From Anoxybacter fermentans (GTDB lineage Bacteria; Bacillota; Halanaerobiia; DY22613), in the NCBI RefSeq assembly GCF_003991135.1, contig NZ_CP016379.1, positions 620,001-684,000 of the forward strand: DNA of 64,000 bases. Direction: 5' to 3'. The notes beneath the pieces were generated by a model. It worked only from the letters and a program-made list of their open reading frames with translations, was not told the DNA's origin and did not search any database. Within the stretch, counting starts at the first letter, position 1. Every line of letters begins with the position of its first letter. The translations under genes were made by a program, and so were the position numbers. Of this stretch, positions 26,098-34,426 are shown piece by piece.

Positions 26098-26222
26098 GTT
26101 CCACTAAAACAAGGATTGAAATATACCAACGTTAATTGAAATTAAATTTTGCGTAATTTGGGGATATGTATGCAGGATATTCTAATGTTTATATCCTTAT
26201 TTCATTGGAATAAGGATTGAAT
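26086..26222 (+). CRISPR. CRISPR repeat overlapping the cas6 stop codon, plus a decayed repeat
   Basis: 26086-26122 matches the 37-base repeat except for the last base (T instead of C). It overlaps the cas6 3' end by 12 bases. A degenerate repeat lies near 26196-26222 (TTCATTGGAATAAGGATTGAA, split by one base from the consensus), leaving a spacer-like gap of about 60-75 bases. A terminator follows. Confidence 0.8.
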
Positions 26223-26252
26223 TTGATTTGATAGGACTTATGTTGAAAAATT

Positions 26253-26281
26253 AACCAACTTATATAGGTTGGTCTTTTTTT
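26253..26281 (+). terminator. Intrinsic terminator after cas6
   Basis: AACCAAC pairs with GGTTGGT across TTATATA or similar, then C and seven T's. Confidence 0.8.
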
Positions 26282-26334
26282 ATGTTTGGGAAATTATACT
26301 TTTTGCAGTTTGTTGATAACAATATGATGATTAT

Positions 26335-26543
26335 ACTGCAAAAAGCTAATTTTGAACGACATAGAAATTTTTCGCCAAATCATCTTAGCGAGATTTCCGA
26401 CGAAATAAGGCCTCATCACAGGAGGTGATGAGCTAATCAAGGGCAAAAAGGGCCTTTTGATTAGGAAGCCTTATTTCGGTGGAAATTGAGCTTTAGATGA
26501 TTCGAAAAATTTCTCAAGAAGCGAAAAATTAGCTTTTTGCAGC
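26335..26543 (+). repeat. Long palindromic interspersed element, copy 7 (full length, subfamily I)
   Basis: 209 bp, start ACTGCAAAAAGC, end CTTTTTGCAGC; head hairpins CATCAC/GTGATG with AGGAG loop and AATCAAGGGC/GGCCTTTTGATT. A solitary end fragment, ACTTTTTGCAGTTT (26298-26311), lies back to back with it. It is the right-hand border of the CRISPR region, inverted relative to copy 5 at the left border. Confidence 0.9.
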
Positions 26544-26684
26544 AAAAGAAAGACTGTGGTCATAAAGATAACTAATCACAATAGTATTTTGATGAGTGAA
26601 AGGAATTTAACAATTTTGAGAGAATTAAATAATATAGTAGGATTAATTTATTGCTAAAGAAAAAGAAAGGAGATGTTTAAAAGA

Positions 26685-26990
26685 ATGCCAATAGCAGAAG
26701 TAACGGTTGTACCTCTTGGAACAGGTGATACAAGTTTAAGTCGCTATGTTGCTGACTGTCACCGGATTCTTAAAAAAGAGAAAATCAAATTTCAGCTAAC
26801 TCCTATGGGAACAATTCTGGAGGGAGATTTGGACAAGATCTTTGAGGTAGTAAAAAAACTTCATGAGGTACCTTTTGATGCTGGCGCTCTCCGGGTTTCT
26901 ACTACTTTAAAAATTGATGACCGCCGTGACCGGAAAGCCAGTATGGAACAAAAAATACGTTCGGTGGAAGAAAAATTACAGGAAAGTTGA
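26685..26990 (+). CDS. MTH1187-family thiamine-binding protein
   Basis: 101 residues with the family pattern AEVTVVPLGTGDTSLSRYVADCHRIL and LTPMGTILEGDL (shown in parts), a small ferredoxin-like fold that binds thiamine pyrimidine-type ligands in characterised relatives (YkoF/MTH1187 group). The ATG at 26685 is used because AAAGGAGA lies about 11 bases upstream; an ATG at 26673 overlaps that site. No TPP riboswitch is visible upstream. The stop region doubles as an arm of an RNA switch candidate before the next gene. Confidence 0.85.
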   Translation: MPIAEVTVVPLGTGDTSLSRYVADCHRILKKEKIKFQLTPMGTILEGDLDKIFEVVKKLHEVPFDAGALRVSTTLKIDDRRDRKASMEQKIRSVEEKLQES

Positions 26991-27062
26991 GAGTGTTTCA
27001 ATCTTAACGAATGATTTTCACTCTCCTTAATCATAATAAAGATAGACTTTTTAAGGAGAGTG
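26989..27062 (+). promoter_or_regulatory. Two-way hairpin hiding the tepA ribosome site
   Basis: CACTCTCCTTAA (27019-27030) pairs perfectly with TTAAGGAGAGTG (27051-27062), which contains the tepA Shine-Dalgarno. The same first arm can instead pair with GAGAGTG (26989-26995), which overlaps the stop codon of the upstream gene. A ribosome finishing that gene would cover the competing arm. This is an inferred translational switch. Confidence 0.5.
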
Positions 27063-27071
27063 AGAGTAAAG

Positions 27072-27950
27072 ATGAAAATGGAATTTCATAAAAATCAGGT
27101 AACTGGAAGGGAAGGTCAATATACTACAACTCAACCGCCGCGGTCACCAAAGACAGTATCACCATCGCCTCAATTTGTACCACAACCACCACAAATTACA
27201 CCCGAACAGCCGCAAAGACATGAGCCCGCAGGAAATGGTGCACCTGAATCTGTGCCAAAAAGAAAGCGGCCAATTAGGTTAAGAAATGCTTCTATGACAG
27301 CATTAAGACAATTTGGGCAAAATAATATTCCTACTGATGTCCAGAGTGATATACATATGTTGAGTATTATAGGACAGATTGAAGGACATATGGTGCTGCC
27401 TCCCAAAAACAAAAGCACAAAATATGAACATATTTTGCCTCAACTTATGGCTATAGAAGAGAATCCTAAGATCAAAGGGCTTTTGGTGGTTTTAAATACT
27501 GTTGGTGGAGATATTGAAGCCGGATTAGCAATTGCCGAGATGTTGGCCAGTATGACTAAACCCACTGTATCTCTAATTTTGGGCGGTGGTCACAGTATTG
27601 GTGTTCCTATTGCAGTTGCGGCAGATTATTCATTTATTGCCCGGACGGCTTCTATGACTATCCATCCCATCCGTTTGACAGGATTGGTCATTAGTGTTCC
27701 TCAAACTTATGAATATTTAGAGAAAATGCAAGATCGGGTAGTGAAGTTTGTTACTTCCCATTCCAATATTTCAGAGGATAGATTTAGACAATTGATGTTC
27801 CAGACAGGGGAATTGGTTCGTGATGTAGGAACAGTTCTTGTTGGTGAAGCTGCGGTTAAAGAAGGGCTGATTGATGAAGTCGGTGGATTGGCTCAGGCCA
27901 TTCAGAAATTACATGCTTATATTAATGAAAATCAAAAGAATTTGCACTAA
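27072..27950 (+). CDS. tepA: TepA/ClpP-like serine protease
   Basis: 292 residues. The first 80 are Pro/Gln-rich and basic (low complexity); the rest is a ClpP/crotonase-fold domain with nucleophile Ser in GGGHSIGVP (about Ser175) and His in TIHPIR (about His198). Bacillus TepA (YmfB) is called translocation-enhancing and sits in the same order: RNase J, tepA, ylzJ, spoIIIE. Whether it is a protease in vivo is not known to me. The ATG at 27072 lies ten bases after the AGGAGAG site inside a hairpin; ylzJ follows by 16 bases. Confidence 0.9.
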   Translation: MKMEFHKNQVTGREGQYTTTQPPRSPKTVSPSPQFVPQPPQITPEQPQRHEPAGNGAPESVPKRKRPIRLRNASMTALRQFGQNNIPTDVQSDIHMLSIIGQIEGHMVLPPKNKSTKYEHILPQLMAIEENPKIKGLLVVLNTVGGDIEAGLAIAEMLASMTKPTVSLILGGGHSIGVPIAVAADYSFIARTASMTIHPIRLTGLVISVPQTYEYLEKMQDRVVKFVTSHSNISEDRFRQLMFQTGELVRDVGTVLVGEAAVKEGLIDEVGGLAQAIQKLHAYINENQKNLH

Positions 27951-27966
27951 AATCGGAGGTTTAAAG

Positions 27967-28194
27967 ATGCATTACTCAATTATTCCATCTGAAATAATCT
28001 TTGATGAGTGGGATGGAGAAGAACTTAACAATTATCAGGAGATTACTTTTGAAAATCGGAGATTTATTGTTGAACCTTTAGAAAAAAATCAGGCAAAGAT
28101 TGTCCAATTGCTCAGTTCCAATCCCTATGATTTTTTAAATAGGAGATATCAACCAGGGAGTATTATCAAATTTTCCCCACAAATGGAAAACTAA
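27967..28194 (+). CDS. ylzJ: YlzJ-like family protein
   Basis: 75 residues, beginning MHYSIIPSEIIFDEWD and containing NPYDFLNRRYQPGS, as in the short YlzJ-like family of spore-formers. Function unknown. The ATG at 27967 has GGAGGTTTAAAG upstream. In Bacillus ylzJ also lies between tepA and spoIIIE. Confidence 0.8.
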   Translation: MHYSIIPSEIIFDEWDGEELNNYQEITFENRRFIVEPLEKNQAKIVQLLSSNPYDFLNRRYQPGSIIKFSPQMEN

Positions 28195-28218
28195 ACAGGG
28201 TAGTCAGTCCTTTTTTAC

Positions 28219-28263
28219 CTCCTTTCCGAATATAAATTATTGAAATAAGGATTCGGAAAGGAG
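28219..28263 (+). promoter_or_regulatory. Perfect inverted repeat enclosing the next ribosome site
   Basis: CTCCTTTCCGAAT (28219-28231) and ATTCGGAAAGGAG (28251-28263) form a 13-pair stem with a 19-base loop. The second arm is the AAAGGAG Shine-Dalgarno of the gene starting at 28274. Confidence 0.55.
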
Positions 28264-28273
28264 TTTGAGTTTT

Positions 28274-29200
28274 TTGCTTAAAGTAATCCTCTTTGTTTTT
28301 ATTGGTTTGGTCGTATTTTTTCAGGGTCTTCATATGGCAGAAAAGGGGCTTAAAAAAGGTGCTGGTACCAGATTAAAAAGAATCTTGGAAATTTTTACCT
28401 CTAATCTGATCAATAGCATTATAACAGGAACTATAGTAACTGCTATCATTCAGAGTAGCAGTGCTGTTTCTGTAATGGTAATTGGTTTTGTCAGCGGAGG
28501 TGTAATGACCCTTTATCAGGGTATGGGAGTAATTATTGGAGCCAATATCGGAACTACTATGACCATTCATATCTTATCATTGAAAATGAATCATCTGGAA
28601 TGGATTCTTTGTTTATTGGGTTTATTGCTGATGGCTTATGGTTGGGTAAAAAAAGTTTCCAGGACCTGGTACAGCGGACTAATCTCTTTTGGGTTTGGAT
28701 TAATCTTTTTGGGTTTGAATCTTTTGCAGGTTGGTTTATCTCCTCTCCAATATCATCCTATGTTTCTTAGATGGTTAATGAGATTTAGTACCCAACCTTT
28801 ATTGGGAATTGTTTCAGGCCTGAGTTTTACAGCTTTGATTCAAAGTAGTAGTGCTACTTCGGGAATTGTATTGACTCTGGCCAGACAGGGGATGCTGGCA
28901 TTAAAAGGAGCAATTGGAGTTATTTTAGGCTCTAATATTGGAACCTGTATTACAGCTGTTCTGGCTGCGCTTAAAACCAACAGGTTTGCTAGACGAATTG
29001 CCTGTTTTCATGTTATTTTTAATTGTTTTGGTGTTTTACTCTTCATTCCTATGCTAAATAGATTCACTAAATTGATTACTTTTTTAGCCTCTGAACCCGG
29101 GAAACAGGTTGCTATTGCCCATACTTTATTTAATTTGATCACTGCTGTTATCATTTTACCATTTATAAAACCGCTGGAGCAATTACTTAGAGATTTATAA
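28274..29200 (+). CDS. Na/Pi cotransporter family protein (no PhoU domain)
   Basis: 308 residues, all membrane, with two Na_Pi_cotrans repeats each bearing a QSSSA motif (IIQSSSAVSVMVIGF and LIQSSSATSGIVL) followed by GANIGTT / GSNIGTC. The family moves phosphate with sodium. It lacks the C-terminal PhoU-like domain present in the second paralogue 1.9 kb downstream. TTG at 28274 is chosen with AAAGGAG ten bases upstream; a TTG at 28265 is too close. The ribosome site lies in a hairpin. Confidence 0.88.
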   Translation: MLKVILFVFIGLVVFFQGLHMAEKGLKKGAGTRLKRILEIFTSNLINSIITGTIVTAIIQSSSAVSVMVIGFVSGGVMTLYQGMGVIIGANIGTTMTIHILSLKMNHLEWILCLLGLLLMAYGWVKKVSRTWYSGLISFGFGLIFLGLNLLQVGLSPLQYHPMFLRWLMRFSTQPLLGIVSGLSFTALIQSSSATSGIVLTLARQGMLALKGAIGVILGSNIGTCITAVLAALKTNRFARRIACFHVIFNCFGVLLFIPMLNRFTKLITFLASEPGKQVAIAHTLFNLITAVIILPFIKPLEQLLRDL

Positions 29201-29225
29201 TTTTTAATTTAGGAGGGTTTTGGAG

Positions 29226-30008
29226 ATGGATTTTACAATCTGGAAAGCCATTATTCTAGGAATTGTACAGGGAGCAACAGAATTTTTACCTGTAAGCAGT
29301 TCCGGTCATCTTGTTCTGTTTCAATCTTTATTTGGTTTAAAGGAAGGCGCGCTTACCTTTGATGTGTTTTTACATTTTGGAACTTTAATTGCTATTATTA
29401 TTGCCTTCTGGACAGATATCAAGAAAATGCTTTTGTTTAAGAAAAGCCATAGACATTTAATTTATATGATATTGATTGGCATTATTCCGACTGGAATTAT
29501 CGGTATTTCCTTTAAAGATCTTTTTGAACAATTTTTTCAATCGGTTTTTATTGTAGGATATATGTTGTTATTGACGGGAGTACTTCTCTGGACTTCTGAA
29601 TCTTTTGCTAAAGGTGATAGGACTCTCAAAGAAATGAATACTATCGATGCTCTGATTATCGGTTTTGCTCAAGGGTTAGCGATTATACCCGGAATTTCCC
29701 GTTCAGGTAGTACTATTGTCGCCGGTTATTTTCGCGGTTTGAACCGGGATCTGGCAGCACGGTACTCATTTTTAGTTGCACTTCCTGTTATTTTTGGAGC
29801 TACCTTGCTGGAAGTAAAGGATATTCTGGAAGGGGGAGGAGGTGATGTAAGTCTTATTAATATAATTGCTGGGACACTTGCAGCAGTAATCTCTGGTTAT
29901 GTGGCTATTCGATTTTTGTTGAAAATTATACGTGAAAAAAGTTTAAAACCTTTTGCATATTATTGCTGGTTTATTGGTATAATAATTATTATTAGTCAAA
30001 TTATCTAA
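29226..30008 (+). CDS. uppP: Undecaprenyl-diphosphatase UppP/BacA
   Basis: Removes phosphate from undecaprenyl diphosphate to recycle the carrier lipid of wall synthesis; integral membrane protein. 260 residues with both signature regions: GATEFLPVSSSGHLVL near residue 17 and PGISRSGSTI near 157. The ATG at 29226 has AGGAGGG eight bases upstream. Lying between two phosphate cotransporters may link released phosphate to its uptake; this is speculation. Confidence 0.95.
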   Translation: MDFTIWKAIILGIVQGATEFLPVSSSGHLVLFQSLFGLKEGALTFDVFLHFGTLIAIIIAFWTDIKKMLLFKKSHRHLIYMILIGIIPTGIIGISFKDLFEQFFQSVFIVGYMLLLTGVLLWTSESFAKGDRTLKEMNTIDALIIGFAQGLAIIPGISRSGSTIVAGYFRGLNRDLAARYSFLVALPVIFGATLLEVKDILEGGGGDVSLINIIAGTLAAVISGYVAIRFLLKIIREKSLKPFAYYCWFIGIIIIISQII

Positions 30009-30039
30009 ACCAAATAATAATATAAAGTTTTAATCTCCT

Positions 30040-30069
30040 CTAGTAATTGCAATCAAACTATGTTATAAT
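30040..30069 (+). promoter_or_regulatory. Candidate extended -10 promoter
   Basis: TGTTATAAT (TATAAT at 30064-30069 with TG one base upstream). No good -35 box lies at the right distance. It would start the message of the next gene about 55 bases before its start codon. Confidence 0.35.
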
Positions 30070-30131
30070 TTTGGCTGTGTGTGAAGTAAGAATCAAAAAT
30101 TTATATTGTAAGTGTGAAAGGAGGAGGATTA

Positions 30132-31775
30132 GTGTCATCTGTAGTTTCTACTGCGTTACAACTACTTGGCGGGCTAGGTATTTTTATTTTTGGAATGAAG
30201 ATGATGGGGGAAGGCCTTACTAAGACTGCTGGTAAGAAGCTTAAAAATCTTTTGGAGGTTTTAACTACCAATCGTTTAGCTGGAGTTTTAGTAGGAACAG
30301 GTGTAACTGCCATCATTCAAAGTAGTAGTGCTACAACTGTAATGGTGGTTGGATTTGTAAATGCGGGTCTTATGAACTTAAAGCAGGCTATTGGTGTTAT
30401 TATGGGTGCCAATATAGGTACCACTATAACAGCTCAGCTGATCGCTTTTAAGATTGATAAATATTCCCTTAGTATTATTGCAATTGGTGCTGCACTTTAC
30501 CTCTTTGGAAAAAGCAAACGGATGAAATATATTGGACAGATTTTTCTGGGGTTTGGTTTTCTATTTTTAGGAATGAATATCATGAAAGATATAATGAAAC
30601 CTCTTCGGGGTTCTCAGTACTTTAGGGATATGATGATGGAATTTAGTCATAATCCTATTTTAGGTGTTTTAATGGGTACTTTTATGACAATTCTCATTCA
30701 AAGTAGTAGTGCTTCTATTGGTATCCTGTTAAGTTTGACCAGTGTTGGAGCTATCCCCTATTCTGCGGCAGTACCAATTTTATTAGGTGATAATATCGGT
30801 ACTACGATTACTGCTATTCTTTCTAGTATCGGTACCAATCGGACAGCTAAGCGAGCAGCATGGGCACATGCAATGTTTAATATTCTTGGTGCTACTACCT
30901 TTTTAATTTTCATGTATACTATTCCGAATCTTACAGATTATATAACTTTATTCTTTAAGAATTACTTTGGAACAACAGATATAAATCGATTGGTTGCCAA
31001 TACCCATACAGGATTTAATGTATTAAATACTATTATCTGGCTTCCGTTTGCTGGTGTTTTGGCTAAAATTGTTACTTGGTTGATTCCCGGTGAAGAGAAA
31101 GTTGTCACTAAAGGTCCAATTTATCTGGATGAACGTTTTCTGGATACACCAGCTCTGGCTTTAGGACAAGCTGGAAAAGAACTGGAGCGGATGGCCCAGC
31201 AGGCAATTCTTAACGTAGAAACTGCTCAGAGACTTTTTATGGAAAATAATCTGGGACTTTTTAGAGAAGTAGAAGAACGGGAAGAAAATATTGATCAGCT
31301 AGAAGAAGCTATGATACTTTTTATGAGTAAACTTTCCCAGCGGTCTTTGACGGAAGATCAGGCCAGAGAAGTAAATAACTTCTTCCATATTATCAATGAT
31401 GTTGAACGGATTGGTGACCATGCTGAAAACATTGCTGAACTAGGCCAGATTAAAGTCGAAGAAAAGATGCCTTTCAGTGAAAAGGCTATTGAGGATTTGA
31501 ATTATATGTTTGCACGAGTGATTGAAACTGCCCGCCTGGCTATTAAAGCATTCTCTGACAACGATCTTGAACTGGCGAAAAAAGTTCTTAAGTTTGAAGA
31601 TGAAGTTGATGAATTGGAGACAACCTATAGGAAAAATCATATTCAACGGCTTAATGAAGGTCTTTGTTTCCCAGGTTCTGGAGTAGTTTATCTGGATATT
31701 TTGAGTAATTTAGAGCGGATTGGTGACCATTCCGCTAATATTGCCAAAATTATCATTGAAGGAATCAAAAAATAG
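30132..31775 (+). CDS. Na/Pi cotransporter with C-terminal PhoU domain
   Basis: 547 residues. The N-terminal 310 are membrane with two IQSSSA repeats (IIQSSSATTVMVVGF, LIQSSSASIGILLSL) and GANIGTT/GDNIGTT; the C-terminal 200 form a PhoU-like helical domain with NDVERIGDHAENIAEL and SNLERIGDHSANIAKI. This layout is typical of NptA/YjbB-like phosphate transporters. The GTG at 30132 lies after AAAGGAGGAGG; an earlier in-frame GTG would include that site. A strong terminator follows. Confidence 0.93.
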   Translation: MSSVVSTALQLLGGLGIFIFGMKMMGEGLTKTAGKKLKNLLEVLTTNRLAGVLVGTGVTAIIQSSSATTVMVVGFVNAGLMNLKQAIGVIMGANIGTTITAQLIAFKIDKYSLSIIAIGAALYLFGKSKRMKYIGQIFLGFGFLFLGMNIMKDIMKPLRGSQYFRDMMMEFSHNPILGVLMGTFMTILIQSSSASIGILLSLTSVGAIPYSAAVPILLGDNIGTTITAILSSIGTNRTAKRAAWAHAMFNILGATTFLIFMYTIPNLTDYITLFFKNYFGTTDINRLVANTHTGFNVLNTIIWLPFAGVLAKIVTWLIPGEEKVVTKGPIYLDERFLDTPALALGQAGKELERMAQQAILNVETAQRLFMENNLGLFREVEEREENIDQLEEAMILFMSKLSQRSLTEDQAREVNNFFHIINDVERIGDHAENIAELGQIKVEEKMPFSEKAIEDLNYMFARVIETARLAIKAFSDNDLELAKKVLKFEDEVDELETTYRKNHIQRLNEGLCFPGSGVVYLDILSNLERIGDHSANIAKIIIEGIKK

Positions 31776-31785
31776 TTATGAATAT

Positions 31786-31822
31786 AGAATCCGGTTTTTA
31801 AAAGGACCGGATTCTTTTTTTA
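31786..31822 (+). terminator. Intrinsic terminator
   Basis: AGAATCCGGT pairs with ACCGGATTCT, then seven T's. A palindromic element starts 12 bases later. Confidence 0.88.
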
Positions 31823-31833
31823 TATATGATTTT

Positions 31834-32040
31834 ACTGCAAAAAGCTAATTTTAAGCGCCATAGAAATTTTTCGTTAAACCATCTTATTGAGATTAGAAAA
31901 GAATGGTCTCATCACAGGATGTGATGAGCTAATCAAGGGTCAGGATGACCCGTTGATTAGTGTGCCTTATTTTGGCTGAGATCGAACTTTAGATGGTTCG
32001 AAAAATTTCTTCTTGAAGCAAAAAATTAGCTTTTTGCAGT
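31834..32040 (+). repeat. Long palindromic interspersed element, copy 8 (full length, subfamily II)
   Basis: 207 bp, ends ACTGCAAAAAGC and CTTTTTGCAGT; arms AACCATCT/AGATGGTT; head hairpin CATCACAGGATGTGATG. The left middle arm is disturbed (GATTAGAAAAGAATGGTC), so pairing with TTATTTTGGCTGAGATC is partly lost. Flanks TATGATTTT and AAAATCATA extend the terminal inverted repeat. Confidence 0.9.
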
Positions 32041-32113
32041 AAAATCATATATAAGATGGGGAAGGAGATTTTTTTCAAAGTGTAGAATACATATTATTGA
32101 GGTGATGATGGTT

Positions 32114-34426
32114 ATGGAATTATCGCGGGAGAGAAAAAATGAAATATTAGGCATTTTCTTATCGGTTTTGGCAATTCTTTTAGGGATTAGTTTATTTGTT
32201 GAGTCAGCAGGCATTGTAGGACTTATTTTAAAAGTTGTTTTTATGGTTTTAGCTGGAAAAGGTGCCTATTTATTCCCGATTTTACTCTTTTTATGGGGAG
32301 TGACATTAATCCGTTCCCGGACGATTAAAGTAAGTCCGCGGCTTTTGGGTTTAAATATTATCCTATGCACATTTCTAACGTTCTTACATGTCTTATATAT
32401 CCCCCATGGTGAAGAGTTTCCCAGTGCTCTGGAAGGGCAAGGTGGGGGAATTGTAGGCTGTATTTTTGCTTTTTTCCTTCGCAATTTTTTTGATCAGATC
32501 GGGACATATATAATTTTAGGTGCTGCTGGATTAGTTGGATTGTTATTTTTATTTGATATTCTTCTTATGACACTTTTTGCAACTCTTAAACGCAAGTTTA
32601 AGGAGATATATCAAAATATTATTCAATGGTTTGCTGGATTTAAAGAAAAAGTCAAAAATTTATTTGCAAAAATTAAAGGAAAATCAAAAACGGATGATCA
32701 CTATGATTCTGAGGAGATTAATGAAGATGAGGATAATCAGTTTCTGGAAGAATTGAAGTTACTTAAAAAAGATCAGAATTTAGAGGTTGCTGCTTCTCAA
32801 GAGAATCTGAAAAATCCGGAAATGGATAATAGAAAAAATTCAAAAAAGAGTGAGCCTAAAGAGCAACAAAAAACAAAACAGGTCCCTACACCCAAACCAG
32901 GGAGTTCTTATCGACTCCCACCTTTAAAGTTATTAACTTCTGCACCTGGTAATACTAATAAACCTACTTTTGTAGACCAATCTAAGCTATTGGAAGATAC
33001 ATTGCAAAACTTTGGAGTTAAGGCTAAAGTAATTAACGTTAGTCACGGGCCTACTATTACCCGGTATGAACTTCAACCTGCACCTGGTGTGAAAGTTAGT
33101 CGGATTGTGAATTTGGCCGATGATATTGCACTTTCTATGGCCGCTACAGATGTAAGAATTGTGGCTCCCATTCCGGGTAAAGCTGCTGTTGGGGTGGAAG
33201 TGCCAAATCCAGGTAGTTCTCTGGTTAAATTGAAAGATATTTTAGATTCTGATCTATTTAAAAAGTCTAAATCTAAACTGACACTGGCATTAGGGGTTGA
33301 CATTGCAGGTGAACCTGTTGTTGCAGATCTTACCAGTATGCCCCATTTATTGGTAGCAGGAGCAACCGGTTCTGGTAAATCCGTTTGTATTAACACGCTT
33401 ATTTTGAGTATACTTTATAAAGCTAAACCAGATGAAGTGAAATTATTATTGATAGATCCTAAGAAAGTGGAGATGACAGCGTATAAAGATCTTCCACATC
33501 TTTTAGCACCTGTTGTAACAGATCCAAAGAAGGCTTCTGCGGTTTTGAAGATGGTAGTTCAGGAGATGGAAAACAGATATGAGTTATTTGCAGAAACAGG
33601 AACCAGAGGGATTGAAGGCTATAATCAATTGATGCGTAAACGTCAGGAAGCCTTGAAAAAGGCTCGAAATGAAGGTGAAGAAGTAGAGGGTTCTCTTGAA
33701 GATTACAAACTTTTACCTTATATTGTAGTGATTATAGACGAGCTGGCTGATTTAATGATGGTGGCAGCCAATGATGTAGAAGATGCTATCTGCCGTCTGG
33801 CTCAGATGGCTAGAGCGGCAGGGATACACTTAATTATTGCCACCCAGCGTCCTTCAGTTGATGTAATCACTGGTTTGATTAAAGCAAATATTCCTTCCAG
33901 GATTGCTTTTGCTGTATCCTCTCAGGTTGATTCCAGAACCATTCTGGATACAATAGGAGCTGAAAAATTATTAGGAAAAGGGGATATGCTCTTTTCACCG
34001 ATAGGAACCAATAAGCCTAGACGGGTTCAGGGAGCATTTGTTACTACTGAAGAGGTTCAGCGAGTTGTGGAGTTTGTCAAGCGCCAAAAAGAGCCTGAAT
34101 ATGCATCTGCTATTCAGCAATTAGAAAATGGTGAACTAGTGATTGACGAAGATGAAGAAAGGGATGAATTATATGAAGAGGCTGTGCGGATTGTAGTTTC
34201 AAGTTCTGCTTCCATCTCTATGCTACAGAGAAGACTTCGTATTGGTTATACCCGTGCAGCCCGGTTAATAGATATGATGGAACGGGATGGAATTGTTGGC
34301 CCGTATGCGGGAAGCAAACCCCGTGAAGTATTAATATCCGAGAGTGAGGTTGAATCAATTTTAAAAGAAATTAAAAGAAAAAAGAATCAAAGTATAATTT
34401 CTAATGATTTGAGGGATGATAAATGA
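32114..34426 (+). CDS. spoIIIE: DNA translocase FtsK/SpoIIIE
   Basis: Septum-bound ATPase that pumps chromosome DNA, at division or into the forespore. 770 residues: four N-terminal membrane helices (about 10-160), an acidic/basic linker (170-290), then the motor with Walker A GATGSGKSV (about 416) and Walker B VVIIDELADLM (about 538), ATQRPSVDVITG, and a C-terminal winged-helix gamma domain (about 705-760, RRLRIGYTRAARLID) that reads polar DNA motifs. Position next to the YmfC-type regulator matches Bacillus spoIIIE. The ATG at 32114 is seven bases after GAGGTGAT; two nearer ATGs are possible. Confidence 0.94.
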   Translation: MELSRERKNEILGIFLSVLAILLGISLFVESAGIVGLILKVVFMVLAGKGAYLFPILLFLWGVTLIRSRTIKVSPRLLGLNIILCTFLTFLHVLYIPHGEEFPSALEGQGGGIVGCIFAFFLRNFFDQIGTYIILGAAGLVGLLFLFDILLMTLFATLKRKFKEIYQNIIQWFAGFKEKVKNLFAKIKGKSKTDDHYDSEEINEDEDNQFLEELKLLKKDQNLEVAASQENLKNPEMDNRKNSKKSEPKEQQKTKQVPTPKPGSSYRLPPLKLLTSAPGNTNKPTFVDQSKLLEDTLQNFGVKAKVINVSHGPTITRYELQPAPGVKVSRIVNLADDIALSMAATDVRIVAPIPGKAAVGVEVPNPGSSLVKLKDILDSDLFKKSKSKLTLALGVDIAGEPVVADLTSMPHLLVAGATGSGKSVCINTLILSILYKAKPDEVKLLLIDPKKVEMTAYKDLPHLLAPVVTDPKKASAVLKMVVQEMENRYELFAETGTRGIEGYNQLMRKRQEALKKARNEGEEVEGSLEDYKLLPYIVVIIDELADLMMVAANDVEDAICRLAQMARAAGIHLIIATQRPSVDVITGLIKANIPSRIAFAVSSQVDSRTILDTIGAEKLLGKGDMLFSPIGTNKPRRVQGAFVTTEEVQRVVEFVKRQKEPEYASAIQQLENGELVIDEDEERDELYEEAVRIVVSSSASISMLQRRLRIGYTRAARLIDMMERDGIVGPYAGSKPREVLISESEVESILKEIKRKKNQSIISNDLRDDK

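Noticed and set aside
26560-26684. TPP riboswitch before the thiamine-binding gene
   Set aside because: No conserved CTGAGA or similar core elements are seen.
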